From Puniceicoccaceae bacterium 5H (GTDB lineage: Bacteria; Verrucomicrobiota; Verrucomicrobiia; Opitutales; Oceanipulchritudinaceae): a stretch of 64,000 nucleotides of DNA. Shown piece after piece: positions 22,115 to 31,123 of this stretch. The notes under the pieces are model-generated. The model was not told the DNA's origin, did not search any database, and saw only the letters and a list, made by a program, of their open reading frames with translations. The first letter of the stretch is position 1. Each line of letters begins with the position of its first letter. The stretch covers positions 310,001 through 374,000 of the forward strand of contig WOUP01000003.1 of assembly GCA_009772895.1 (NCBI GenBank), read 5' to 3'. The position numbers and the translations under genes were made by a program.

Positions 22115-22969
22115 ATGTCTTGGGTCAACGAAAACGAGTTGCGCGTGATCGGGATGTCTCGCAGTGGCAATCATGCGATCATCTACTGGCTGCTCTCCCA
22201 GATTTCCGGGCCTTTCTGCTTTCTTAATTGCGCGGAACCGGCGGAAAACCCTTTTCATAGTGCCCGACCGCTGGGCCACGAGGCCCCTTTCGAGACCAAC
22301 ATACCCGACTTCGAGTTCGAAGCGGCGGGGGCAGGCCGCCACCAGCGCCGCGCCTGGCTGATCCACAGCTATGAAGACGTTTTTTTGCGCAAGCTCGCCG
22401 AGACGCGCGAGACGCCTGGGGTGGGGCGCAGCCGGGACCGGACCGATCTGCTCATCCTGCGCGATCCCTTCAACCTGTTTGCCAGCCGTCGCCGCTTCGG
22501 ACTCTTTTCACAAGACTCGGGAGTCGCCAGTTATATCGTCACGCCGCGGACGGCGGTCCGGATCTGGAAGCAACACGCGAAACAGTTCCTCCGCCGCCGA
22601 CGCATCCTCAAGGGGCGGGTCATTACCGTCAGTTACCTCGCGTGGACCAAAAGTTTTGCTTATCGTAAAGCGTTGGCTGATCAGCTGGGCTTGTCGTTCA
22701 GCGACGCTGGTTTTGGCTTCGTTCCAGACACTGCCGGCGGCAGTTCGTTCGACAAACGCACTTGTTTGGGACGACCGCAGGCCATGAAAGTGCATGAACG
22801 ATGGAAGCACTACGCGCACGATCCCAGTTTTCTCGAACTGTTCGATGATGAGATGCTCGAGCTGTGCCGCGAGATCTTCGGCCCGATGGAGGAGATCTTT
22901 ACCTGTATCCGTGAGCGCCAGGCCGCGCCAGTAGAGGAGGCAGCGGTGGATGATGTTGTCAGTGCTTGA
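22115..22969 (+). CDS. sulfotransferase-like protein
   Basis: The 284-aa protein begins with RVIGMSRSGNHAIIYWLLSQ, which matches in shape the phosphosulfate-binding loop of PAPS-dependent sulfotransferases. Further on LLILRDPFNLFASRRRFG matches the 3'-phosphate-binding motif (R-D-P then S) of the same fold. A final helical region with LELFDDEMLELCREIFG also fits. The ORF track starts at a TTG (22079); the ATG at 22115 (MSWVNENELRVIG) puts the P-loop at the usual distance from the N-terminus. The acceptor is unknown. Isolated sulfotransferase genes in marine bacteria often serve exopolysaccharide or capsule, but no such cluster is visible here. Confidence 0.65.
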   Translation: MSWVNENELRVIGMSRSGNHAIIYWLLSQISGPFCFLNCAEPAENPFHSARPLGHEAPFETNIPDFEFEAAGAGRHQRRAWLIHSYEDVFLRKLAETRETPGVGRSRDRTDLLILRDPFNLFASRRRFGLFSQDSGVASYIVTPRTAVRIWKQHAKQFLRRRRILKGRVITVSYLAWTKSFAYRKALADQLGLSFSDAGFGFVPDTAGGSSFDKRTCLGRPQAMKVHERWKHYAHDPSFLELFDDEMLELCREIFGPMEEIFTCIRERQAAPVEEAAVDDVVSA

Positions 22970-23247
22970 ATTACAGCAGTATACATACCTGCCTCTCCCG
23001 CCTGTAACGTCGCTTATCTGAGCAGATTTCAGCTTGTTCTGCTATCAGTAAAGCTGATGAAGCTATATCAGTTGATTTATAAGAGGCTGTTTCTCAAGTG
23101 ATAAGAAATTGCAGCAGGCAGTAGTTCCGCTTGTTGGTTCAATTCACGAAACCGTTTTCGGGTGATGCAAATTTTTTGAAGAATGATTAGTTATCGTTGA
23201 CGCTATATCCCAATAGGTTTAGCACCACTTATAGAAAGAGGAAGACG
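22970..23247 (+). other. AT-rich intergenic leader of the PFOR gene
   Basis: This 278-bp stretch holds no convincing gene and is visibly richer in A/T than its surroundings. A TTGACG at 23197 resembles a -35 element, but the -10 at normal spacing (TAGCAC) is poor. A purine-rich ribosome-binding site (AAGAGGAAG) precedes the ATG at 23248. It probably carries the nifJ promoter and possibly operator sites. I see no riboswitch-like fold. Confidence 0.5.
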
Positions 23248-26200
23248 ATGACCCTTACCCGAGCTATCCTGGATGGTAATGAAGCGGCGGCCTCCGTGGC
23301 CTATCGCCTCAGCGAAACCATCGCCATTTACCCCATTACCCCTTCGACGCCGATGGCGGAGAGCTGCGACGAATGGTCGGCACAACGTCGTTCCAACGTC
23401 TTTGGCAGCATCCCGTCTGTGGTGGAGATGCAAAGCGAAGGCGGTGCCGCCGGAGCGATACACGGCATGTTGCAGGGAGGTTCGTTAACGACGACCTTCA
23501 CGGCCTCCCAAGGGCTGTTGCTGATGATACCCAACATGTACAAGATCGCCGGCGAGTTGCTGCCCTTTGTGATGCACGTCACCGCGCGCAGTCTCGCCAC
23601 CCACGCGTTGTCGATTTTTGGGGACCACAGCGACGTCATGGCCTGCCGGCAGACCGGCTTTGCCATGCTCGCCTCAAACAGTGTGCAGGAGGCGCACGAC
23701 ATGGCTGCGATCGCCCACATGGCGACGCTTGAAAGTCGTGTGCCGTTCATGCACTTCTTTGACGGCTTCCGCACGTCGCACGAAATCAACAATTTCACGC
23801 CGATCAGCGATGAGCAGCTGAGCGAACTGGTCGATCCCGAGACGATCGATCAATTCCGCCACCGCGCGCTGACGCCGGATAACCCGAGCGTGCGCGGCAC
23901 GGCCCAGAATCCGGACGTGTTCTTCCAGAGCCGCGAGGCCGCGAACCGCTTCTACCTGTCGGTGCCGGGCATTGTCCGCTCCGCGATGGAGCGCTTTGCC
24001 AAGGTGACCGGCCGGCACTACGACCTTTACGAATACATTGGCGATCCCGACGCGGAAACCGTGGTGGTCGTGATGGGTTCGGCGGCCGAAACGCTGGAGA
24101 CCACCGTCGCCTACCTGCGCGCCCAAGGCCAGAAGGTCGGCGTGCTCAAGGTGCGCCTCTTCCGCCCGCTGGAGGGCGAAGACCTGGTGGCCGCGCTGCC
24201 CAAGACGGTCAAGTGCGTTGCCGTGCTCGACCGCACGAAGGAGCCGGGCTCGCTGGGCGAACCGCTTTACATGGATGTGGTCAGTGCGCTGGCCGAAGCC
24301 CAGATGATGGGCACGCGCCCGGTCATGCCGCGCGTGATCGGCGGCCGCTACGGCTTGGGCTCCAAGGAGTTCACGCCGGCGATGGCCAAGTCCGTCTTCG
24401 AAGAAGCGGCCCGACCCAACCCGAAGGTCCGCTTCACCTGCGGCATCCGTGACGACGTCACGGGCCTTTCGCTCGACCACGACCACGAGTTCAACCTCGA
24501 GCCCGAGGGCGCGACGCAAGCCGTCTTCTACGGTCTGGGGTCGGACGGCACGGTGGGGGCGAACAAGAATTCGATCAAGATCATCGGCGATGCGACGGAC
24601 AACTACGCTCAGGCCTACTTTGTCTACGACTCGAAAAAGTCGGGAGGCGTGACCACCTCGCACTTGCGCTTTGGCTCGCAACCGATCCGCGCGCCGTATC
24701 TGGTGCGTCAGGCGCAATTCGTGGGCGTGCACCAGTTCAGCTTCTTCGAGCGCCTCGACGTGCTCGAGTTGGCCGCTCCGGGCGCAACGTTGTTGATCAA
24801 CAGCCCGTATTCGACCGAAACGCTCTGGGCGCACCTGCCTGGTAGCGTGCAGCGCCAGATCGTCGACAAGGGCCTCGATGTCTACGTGATCGACGCCTAC
24901 AAGGTGGCTCGCGAAGCCAAGATGGGCGCCCGCATCAACACGATCATGCAGGTCTGTTTCTTCGCCCTGGCGAAGGTGATGCCGAAGGAAACGGCCATCA
25001 CCAACATCAAGGAAGCGATCAAGAAGACCTACGGCAAGAAGGGTCCGGAAATCGTCGAGCGCAATTGTGCCGCCGTCGATGCCTCGCTCGCCAACCTGCA
25101 CCGCTTCGAGGTGCCGGCCGAGATCGACTCCGGCTTCGAACGCGCCTCCCTGGTGCCGGATTCCGCTCCGGACTTCGTCAAGCGCGTCACGGCGCTGATG
25201 CTCGAGGACAAGGGCGACATGCTGCCGGTGAGCGCCTTCCCGGTCGACGGCGTCTGGATGACGGGCACGACCAAATACGAGAAGCGCAACATTGCGCAGG
25301 AGATCCCGGAATGGGACAGCAGCCTTTGCATCCAGTGCAACAAGTGCGTCTCCATCTGCCCGCACGCCGCGATCCGCGCCAAGTTCTACCACAAGGATTG
25401 CCTCGACGATGCGCCCGAGTCCTTCAAGTCAACGGACTTCCGCTCACGGCAGATCCCGGATCACGCCTTTACCATCCAGGTCGCGCCGGAAGACTGCACC
25501 GGCTGTAACCTCTGCGTGGCCATCTGCCCCGGCAAGAGCCGTCAGGATCCGACCCGCAAGGCGTTGACCATGGTGCCGCAGCAACCGGTGCGCGAGCAGG
25601 AAGCCCGCAACTTCGAGTTTTTCCTCGAGCTGCCCGAGCCGGATACCACGCTGCTCGGCAACACGATCAAGGACGTCAACTTCCGCACGCCGCTCTTCGA
25701 GTTCAGCGGTGCCTGTGCCGGTTGCGGCGAAACGCCTTACATCAAGGCGCTGACCCAGCTCTACGGCGACCGTTTGCTGATCGCCAACGCCACGGGTTGC
25801 TCCTCGATTTTCGGCGGTAACCTGCCCACCACGCCTTACACCAAGAACTCCGAAGGCCGCGGGCCGGCCTGGGCGAACAGCCTCTTCGAAGACAATGCCG
25901 AGTTTGGCCTCGGTCTGCGCCTGGGCGTCGACTCGCACAAGGCCCGGGCTCGCAAGCTGCTCGCCGAGATCAGCCCCGCGCTCTACGACGGCATGGCCGA
26001 GGAAATCCTCAACGCCGATCAGTCGACCGAGTTGGGCATTGTCGGCCAACGCAAGCGGGTAGCCGCCCTGCGCGAATGGCTGCTCAAGCTCAACACGTCG
26101 GTGGCCAAGGAGCTGAACACGCTTGCCGACTACCTCGTCGAAAAGAGCGTCTGGATCATCGGTGGTGACGGCTGGGCCTACGACATCGGCTTTGGCGGCC

Positions 26201-26787
26201 TGGACCACGTGCTCGCCAGCGGCGCGAACGTCAATGTGCTCGTGCTCGACACCGGGACGTATTCCAACACCGGCGGTCAAAGCAGCAAGGCGACCCCGAT
26301 GGGCGCCGTGGCGAAGTTTGCCGCCGCCGGCAAGGCGACCAACAAGAAGGACCTCGGCCTGCAAGCCATGATGTATGGGCACGTCTACGTCGCACAGATC
26401 GCCCTTGGCGCGAACGACAGCCAGACCATCAACGCCCTCTCGGAAGCCGCCGCCTATCAAGGCCCCTCGCTGGTGATCGGCTACGCGCACTGCATCAGCC
26501 AGGGCTTCAACCTCTGCGACGGCCCGACGCACCAGCAACAGGCAGTCAAGTCGGCTTCCTTCCCGCTGTATCGCTACCGCCCGGATGCGAACGACGGCAA
26601 GGGCGAGCTGAAGCTCGACTCCAAGGCGCCGACCGTGCCGCTGCGGGACTTCATGGCCAGCGAGACGCGCTTCAAGATGCTCAAGGCCAAAAATGCCGAG
26701 CGCGCGTCCATGCTCGCCGACCAGTCCGAGCGTCACCTGCACCAACGCTTCGAGCTTCTGCAGAACCTGTCCAACAACGGACGCTAG
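23248..26787 (+). CDS. nifJ: pyruvate:ferredoxin (flavodoxin) oxidoreductase
   Basis: This homodimeric-type PFOR decarboxylates pyruvate to acetyl-CoA and reduces ferredoxin or flavodoxin, or runs in reverse. The 1179-aa protein (start at MTLTRAILDGNEAAASVAYR) has all domains fused in the usual order. The N-terminal pyrimidine-binding domain shows AIYPITPSTPMAESCDEW. Two ferredoxin clusters are at CIQCNKCVSICPHAAIR (~694) and CTGCNLCVAICPGKSRQ (~750). The proximal-cluster and TPP domain shows FSGACAGCGETPYIKAL (~820) and GGDGWAYDIGFGGLDH (~973) with GTYSNTGGQSSKATP. Length matches E. coli YdbK/NifJ. It is monocistronic: long AT-rich leader before, strong terminator after. Confidence 0.97.
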   Translation: MTLTRAILDGNEAAASVAYRLSETIAIYPITPSTPMAESCDEWSAQRRSNVFGSIPSVVEMQSEGGAAGAIHGMLQGGSLTTTFTASQGLLLMIPNMYKIAGELLPFVMHVTARSLATHALSIFGDHSDVMACRQTGFAMLASNSVQEAHDMAAIAHMATLESRVPFMHFFDGFRTSHEINNFTPISDEQLSELVDPETIDQFRHRALTPDNPSVRGTAQNPDVFFQSREAANRFYLSVPGIVRSAMERFAKVTGRHYDLYEYIGDPDAETVVVVMGSAAETLETTVAYLRAQGQKVGVLKVRLFRPLEGEDLVAALPKTVKCVAVLDRTKEPGSLGEPLYMDVVSALAEAQMMGTRPVMPRVIGGRYGLGSKEFTPAMAKSVFEEAARPNPKVRFTCGIRDDVTGLSLDHDHEFNLEPEGATQAVFYGLGSDGTVGANKNSIKIIGDATDNYAQAYFVYDSKKSGGVTTSHLRFGSQPIRAPYLVRQAQFVGVHQFSFFERLDVLELAAPGATLLINSPYSTETLWAHLPGSVQRQIVDKGLDVYVIDAYKVAREAKMGARINTIMQVCFFALAKVMPKETAITNIKEAIKKTYGKKGPEIVERNCAAVDASLANLHRFEVPAEIDSGFERASLVPDSAPDFVKRVTALMLEDKGDMLPVSAFPVDGVWMTGTTKYEKRNIAQEIPEWDSSLCIQCNKCVSICPHAAIRAKFYHKDCLDDAPESFKSTDFRSRQIPDHAFTIQVAPEDCTGCNLCVAICPGKSRQDPTRKALTMVPQQPVREQEARNFEFFLELPEPDTTLLGNTIKDVNFRTPLFEFSGACAGCGETPYIKALTQLYGDRLLIANATGCSSIFGGNLPTTPYTKNSEGRGPAWANSLFEDNAEFGLGLRLGVDSHKARARKLLAEISPALYDGMAEEILNADQSTELGIVGQRKRVAALREWLLKLNTSVAKELNTLADYLVEKSVWIIGGDGWAYDIGFGGLDHVLASGANVNVLVLDTGTYSNTGGQSSKATPMGAVAKFAAAGKATNKKDLGLQAMMYGHVYVAQIALGANDSQTINALSEAAAYQGPSLVIGYAHCISQGFNLCDGPTHQQQAVKSASFPLYRYRPDANDGKGELKLDSKAPTVPLRDFMASETRFKMLKAKNAERASMLADQSERHLHQRFELLQNLSNNGR

Positions 26788-26821
26788 GCCCGACCTTTCA
26801 CAGGAACGTTGAGTTTTATCA

Positions 26822-26850
26822 CCCGCCGACAGCCCGTCGGCGGGTTTTTT
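26822..26850 (+). terminator. intrinsic terminator of nifJ
   Basis: A perfect 9-bp GC-rich stem (CCCGCCGAC / GTCGGCGGG) with a five-base loop is followed directly by six T residues, 34 nt after the nifJ stop codon. Confidence 0.92.
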
Positions 26851-26989
26851 GTCGGCCTTATTGATTGAACCCCTGCCAAGGTTTAGTTAACAAAATGACC
26901 AGCAGGATGTTAATCTGGCGTCAAACTGCTCTCTTGGTCGTCAACGGATTGACACACTTCTGTATTTCTTCATCAAGCATCGCCTAGGT

Positions 26990-27433
26990 ATGGTTTTTCG
27001 CTCGTTCATCTTTCGTTTCGCCATGACGCTCTCGCTGGTCGTAGCGGTCATGTTTCTGGTCTCGTGCCTCATGCTCGTGCTGAACAACCAGATCGATGAA
27101 GGCATCATCCAGGGCCTGTATGCGCTCGCGCTGGGTCTTTTCTCGCTGGTGGCAATGTTCGTAGCGGGCAAGGTGGAGACGGAGCTGGTGAAGGAGGCCG
27201 GGCGTCTGCTCTACATCCTCACCGCGGTCTGTGCCATCGGCATCAGCATCCCTTTCGCGCTGTATCTGAAAGATATGATTGTGGACCCGGAGCAGCAGCA
27301 TTGGGCGATTTACTGTGCGGGCGGGGTGATGGCGATCGGCTTTTTACTGCGCCTGATCGAAGTCCCTTATCTGCGCTCGGCCGAGGAAGTGCGGGAGATC
27401 GAAACCTACCTGCGTTCCCGCCGCGAATCGTAG
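26990..27433 (+). CDS. small hypothetical membrane protein
   Basis: This 147-aa protein is unrecognised. Four hydrophobic segments are visible: MTLSLVVAVMFLVSCLMLVL, GLYALALGLFSLVAMFVAG, LLYILTAVCAIGISIPFAL and WAIYCAGGVMAIGFLLRLI, with a charged cytoplasmic-looking C-terminus (SAEEVREIETYLRSRRES). It stands alone between the nifJ terminator and the convergent purF-type gene. A perfect TTGACA at 26949 could be its -35 box with CATCAA 16 bp later, but this promoter is weakly supported. Confidence 0.65.
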   Translation: MVFRSFIFRFAMTLSLVVAVMFLVSCLMLVLNNQIDEGIIQGLYALALGLFSLVAMFVAGKVETELVKEAGRLLYILTAVCAIGISIPFALYLKDMIVDPEQQHWAIYCAGGVMAIGFLLRLIEVPYLRSAEEVREIETYLRSRRES

Positions 27434-27440
27434 GCAGCGC

Positions 27441-27473
27441 AAACAAAAGCGGCGCACCCGAAGGCCCGCCGCT
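27441..27473 (-). terminator. intrinsic terminator of the purF-type gene
   Basis: Read on the minus strand, a 7-bp stem (AGCGGCG / CGCCGCT) with a 12-base loop is followed by TTTTGTTT, 35 nt beyond the stop codon of the minus-strand amidophosphoribosyltransferase-like gene. On the plus strand it has no U-tract, so it serves mainly the minus strand. Confidence 0.7.
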
Positions 27474-27507
27474 GATGGAAATACCGAATGCCGACTAGAT
27501 CGGGCGG

Positions 27508-29421
27508 CTAGTAGGCGCGCCCCGATCGTTTTTCGAAGTAGTTGATGAAGGCCTTGTTGGCGATCGACGTGCCGCCCGGGGTGGGGTAGTTGCCGGTAAA
27601 ATACCAGTCGCCCATGTGCTCGGGGCAGGCCGCGTGCAGGTTGTCGATCGTCTGGTAGATGATTTCCAGCGTGCCCTTCCACTCCGTGTTCTGCGGGTAG
27701 AGCAGCAGCGACACCTCCGCCGAGATCTCTTCCGGCGTGAAGAGCGAGTAGATGTCCTTCACCTTGTTCTCCTGTTGCTCCACGGGCTTCTTGATCTCGA
27801 GCTTGCAGGCTTCGTAGACGTCGCGGATGCGTTCGCCGGCGCCCCGTTTGTGCAGGAGAGAGACGGCGGCCTGGAAGGCGATGAACTTGCCCATCTCGCT
27901 CATGTCGATGCCGTAGCAATCGGGATAGCGGATCTGCGGGGCGGTGGAGACGACGACGATCTTCTTCGGGTTGGTCCGCGCGAGGATCTGGATGATGGAT
28001 TCGCGCAGGGTCGTGCCGCGCACGATCGAGTCGTCCAGCACGATCAGGTTGTCATCCGGGCGCACCACGTCGTAGGTGATGTCGTAGACGTGGCTGACGA
28101 GTTTGCTGCGGCCTTCTTCCTTGGAGATGAAGGTACGCAGTTTGATGTCCTTGTGCGCGATCTTTTCGATGCGCGGCCAGTCCCCCATGACGAGGGCCTC
28201 GATTTTCTCCTTGGTCAGCCCTTCGCGATCGAGCGTCTCGATCAAATCGTCGCGCACCTTTCTCAGGCGCCACTTGCGCATGGCTTCGACGAGGCCGTAG
28301 CTCGCGATTTCCGCCGTGTTGGGAATAAAGCTGAAGACGCTGCGGCCGACCTCGTTGTTGACGGCCTTGAGCACCTGGGGCGCGAGCAGGGCGCCCATCT
28401 TCTTGCGCTCCATGTAGATCTCCGGGTCGTTGCCGCGGGAGAAATAGATGCGCTCAAAGGAGCAGGAAATCCGTGCGATCGGGTCGGCAAAGGGCTCTAC
28501 GCGCACGCGTCCGGTCGCCTTGATCGAGAGGGCATGGCCCGGAGGGATCTCGTTGACGTCGCCGCTGTCGAGGTCGAAGACGGTCATCAGCGGCACGCGC
28601 TCGGAGGCGACCGCGATCAGCTCGTCGTTTTCAAAGTAGCTCGCCGGGCGGATGCCGCGCGGGTCGCGCATGACAAACGCATCGCCATTGCCCACGAGGC
28701 CGCAAATCACGTAACCGCCGTCCCAGGCGGCCGCGCTCTTGCGCAGGATCTCGATCACGTCCAGCTCCTGACTGATCCGGGAGGGGATATCGCGCCCCTC
28801 CATGCCTGCGTCGCGGTAGCGGTGGTAGATCTCGTCGTGCGCCTCGTCGAGGTGGAAGCCGATTTCCTCCAGCACGGTCTGCGTGTCGGTGTCGAAGATC
28901 GGGTGCTGGCCACGACCGATCAGGAGCTCGTTGAGGTCCTGGGTGTTGGTCATGTTGAAGTTGCCGGCCACCATCAGGTTGCGCGTCGGCCAGTTGGAGC
29001 GGCGGAAATAGGGGTGGCAGGAGCTCTCGGTAAAAGCGCCGCTGGTGCCGTAGCGCAGGTGCCCCATCAGCACCTCACCGCCGAAGTCGAAGTGACGCTT
29101 CACCGTGGCGGGAAACTCCGGATGTACCAGGCCGTGCTCGCGCAACTGGTCATAGGTCTCCAGTTGGCGGCGGAAGAGCTTCGCCAAAGGCGTGTCGGCC
29201 AGCTCCCGGTCTCGGAACATGTAGTTTTGCCCGAGAGGCATGTGCAGTTTCACACAGCCAATCCCGGCACCATCCTGCCCACGGTTGTGCTGCTTTTCCA
29301 TGAGGAGAAACAGCTTGTTGAAGGCGTAGAGGGGCGAACCATATTTCTGGGTATAAAACTCCAGAGGCTGCTTGAGCCGGATCATGGCAATGCCGCATTC
29401 GTGCTTGATCAAATCGCTCAT
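27508..29421 (-). CDS. purF: long-form amidophosphoribosyltransferase (PurF-like)
   Basis: PurF transfers the glutamine amide to PRPP, the first committed step of purine synthesis. The N-terminal class II glutaminase domain opens MSDLIKHECGIAMIRL with the nucleophile cysteine at residue 9 after a short propeptide, and shows GQDGAGIGCVKL and MGHLRYGTSGAFTESSCHPY. The phosphoribosyltransferase loop VLDDSIVRGTTLRES lies near residue 458. At 637 aa it is well over the ~470-510 aa of common PurF. This long type, with an extended C-terminus (MGDWYFTGNYPTPGG), resembles proteins from Bacteroides and Verrucomicrobia. Cys9 remains internal, so maturation would need removal of eight residues. Confidence 0.85.
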   Translation of the reverse strand: MSDLIKHECGIAMIRLKQPLEFYTQKYGSPLYAFNKLFLLMEKQHNRGQDGAGIGCVKLHMPLGQNYMFRDRELADTPLAKLFRRQLETYDQLREHGLVHPEFPATVKRHFDFGGEVLMGHLRYGTSGAFTESSCHPYFRRSNWPTRNLMVAGNFNMTNTQDLNELLIGRGQHPIFDTDTQTVLEEIGFHLDEAHDEIYHRYRDAGMEGRDIPSRISQELDVIEILRKSAAAWDGGYVICGLVGNGDAFVMRDPRGIRPASYFENDELIAVASERVPLMTVFDLDSGDVNEIPPGHALSIKATGRVRVEPFADPIARISCSFERIYFSRGNDPEIYMERKKMGALLAPQVLKAVNNEVGRSVFSFIPNTAEIASYGLVEAMRKWRLRKVRDDLIETLDREGLTKEKIEALVMGDWPRIEKIAHKDIKLRTFISKEEGRSKLVSHVYDITYDVVRPDDNLIVLDDSIVRGTTLRESIIQILARTNPKKIVVVSTAPQIRYPDCYGIDMSEMGKFIAFQAAVSLLHKRGAGERIRDVYEACKLEIKKPVEQQENKVKDIYSLFTPEEISAEVSLLLYPQNTEWKGTLEIIYQTIDNLHAACPEHMGDWYFTGNYPTPGGTSIANKAFINYFEKRSGRAY

Positions 29422-29548
29422 GCGCTGAAGGCAAAGTTCAGTGACAAAGGCGTAACATCGGTTGGCAACCGCAGGCGTGCAACCGAATTTTCCACCCTAC
29501 TTGTCAGGTATCGGAAGAAGAAGGATTTCCAGAAGGAGCGCAACGGGC

Positions 29549-30004
29549 TTAGGCGGCGGATTTTTCGCCGAAGGAAAAGCGGCCCGGGCCCGTCCAGAAA
29601 AGGCCGAAGACCATCATACCCATCACCAGCGGGTAGGCAAATTCGGAGAGCGCGCCCTCCGAAACCTGGATTTTCATGACGGTTGCGACCAGCATGGTGC
29701 AAAAGAGGAAGAACGCGGCGGGGCGAAACCACCAGCCCGCGATCATCAGCAGACCGCCAAAAAGCTCGGCACAGGCTGCGGCCAGGCCGAAGAGGACCGC
29801 CGTCAGTGACGAATCATCGGCGGGAATGCCGATGTAGGCCACGTTTTGGCCAATCCGGCCGAATTGCTCCAGGCCGCCGTTCTGGAAGGCGCCGAGGAAT
29901 TTCGTGGCCCCGTAGTAGACCATGAGGATCCCGATCGTGACACGCATGGCGAGCAGGCCGAAGGCGGGTTGCTGGAGGGAGGCACGCAGTGAATTGAAGG
30001 ACAT
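29549..30004 (-). CDS. DoxX-family membrane protein
   Basis: The 151-aa protein has four hydrophobic segments and the DoxX layout: LLAMRVTIGILMVYYGATKF at the N-terminus, then AAACAELFGGLLMIAGWWFR, followed by FFLFCTMLVATVMKI and YPLVMGMMVFGLFWTGPGRF. DoxX-type proteins are often tied to quinone or redox chemistry, but specific roles differ. It lies 127 nt upstream of the purF-type gene on the same strand and is divergent from the FAD enzyme. Confidence 0.85.
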   Translation of the reverse strand: MSFNSLRASLQQPAFGLLAMRVTIGILMVYYGATKFLGAFQNGGLEQFGRIGQNVAYIGIPADDSSLTAVLFGLAAACAELFGGLLMIAGWWFRPAAFFLFCTMLVATVMKIQVSEGALSEFAYPLVMGMMVFGLFWTGPGRFSFGEKSAA

Positions 30005-30083
30005 AATGAGCCGAGTAAATATCCGCCCATTATTTACGGGAAAGACCTCGACAGCGCAAGTGCGCGGGGGCCTATGTTACATT

Positions 30084-31106
30084 GTGGAGTCCAAAGCAGA
30101 CTTTTTGGTGATCGGGCAAGGGGTTGCCGGTAGCCTCGTGACCTGGGAGCTGATGCGCCGGGGGCAACGCGTGCGCGTATTGGACGAGCCCCGCGCTGGC
30201 GCAGCGTCCCGGTCTTCGGGCGGTCTGGTAAATCCCCTGGCGGGCAAGAAATTCCCGCCGGCCTGGCGCGTGCAGGAAGCGCTGCCGTATGCGCGCGACA
30301 TTTATGCCGCGCTCGAAGATCAGTTGGGTTGCAGATTGTGGTTTGACCAGCCCATGCTGCGGGTGCTGATGGATGAAAAGCAGGTGCCGGCGCTCGACCG
30401 GGCGGCGGCGGACCCGTTGGCCTCCGCCTTTGTCGGTGAGTCATTCGCGCCTGGGCGTTGGGCACCCCAGGTGGCCGATCCGCTGGGCAGTTTTGTGACC
30501 CAACACGCCGGCTGGGTCGACTTCGAGACCCTGGTCACGCGCTTTCGCCAATGGCTGGCCGAGCAGGATCTCCTGATGGGCGAGGTGGAGGAGCCGCTGG
30601 AGGTAGCGGAAAATGTCGTCTATTGCGAAGGCTGGCGCGGCCAGGAAAATCCGCACTTTTCTTTCGTCCCGTGGACGCCTGATCGGGGGCTGATCCTGCA
30701 TCTGGAGCTGATTTCGGGCAAGTTGCCGCCTCTGATCATCAACCGTGGTCAATGGCTGCGACCGATGTGGGATGGCCGTTACGCCGCCGGGGCCACCCAC
30801 GGCTGGGACCGCTTTGACCAGCCGCCGCTCGAAGACGAGGTGATGGCCCTGCTGGAAACGATCCAGGAATGGACCACCGCCCGCTTCAACGTGGTGGGGG
30901 CTACGGCCGGAGTGCGCCCGGCCGTCAATGACCGCACTCCCGTTTTGGGGCGGCACCCGCAAGACGCGCGCCGCTCCATCCTCAACGGCCTGGGCGGCAA
31001 GGCGGCGCTGCGGGCTCCGTTTCTCGCCCGGATGCTGGTCAACAGCTTGCTCGCGGGCGAGGCCATCCCGGAAACGCACGACGTGGCGCGTTTCTGGAAG
31101 GGGTAA
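30084..31106 (+). CDS. FAD-dependent oxidoreductase (DAO family)
   Basis: The protein starts with a Rossmann dinucleotide site DFLVIGQGVAGSLVTWELMR ending in the acidic VRVLDEP, followed by RSSGGLVNPLAGKKF as in D-amino-acid-oxidase-type flavoproteins. The C-terminal FAD-contact region ATAGVRPAVNDRTPVLGRHP and LNGLGGKAALRAPFLARM are typical. I start at the GTG at 30084 (VESKADFLVIG, 340 aa), because the ATG at 30006 would begin directly against the divergent doxX-like start and add a poorly conserved leader. The substrate is unknown. It converges with ppc across a 17-nt gap. Confidence 0.82.
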   Translation: MESKADFLVIGQGVAGSLVTWELMRRGQRVRVLDEPRAGAASRSSGGLVNPLAGKKFPPAWRVQEALPYARDIYAALEDQLGCRLWFDQPMLRVLMDEKQVPALDRAAADPLASAFVGESFAPGRWAPQVADPLGSFVTQHAGWVDFETLVTRFRQWLAEQDLLMGEVEEPLEVAENVVYCEGWRGQENPHFSFVPWTPDRGLILHLELISGKLPPLIINRGQWLRPMWDGRYAAGATHGWDRFDQPPLEDEVMALLETIQEWTTARFNVVGATAGVRPAVNDRTPVLGRHPQDARRSILNGLGGKAALRAPFLARMLVNSLLAGEAIPETHDVARFWKG

Positions 31107-31123
31107 GGAGATCCCGCTCGGCC

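Noticed and set aside
22970-23247. Riboswitch or small RNA in the PFOR leader
   Set aside because: I saw no conserved aptamer-like pattern or strong hairpin with U-tract in this AT-rich stretch.
27616-29679. 687-aa plus-strand ORF opposite the purF-type gene
   Set aside because: The minus-strand gene has a full glutaminase and phosphoribosyltransferase domain; the opposite frame is low in motif content and a shadow.
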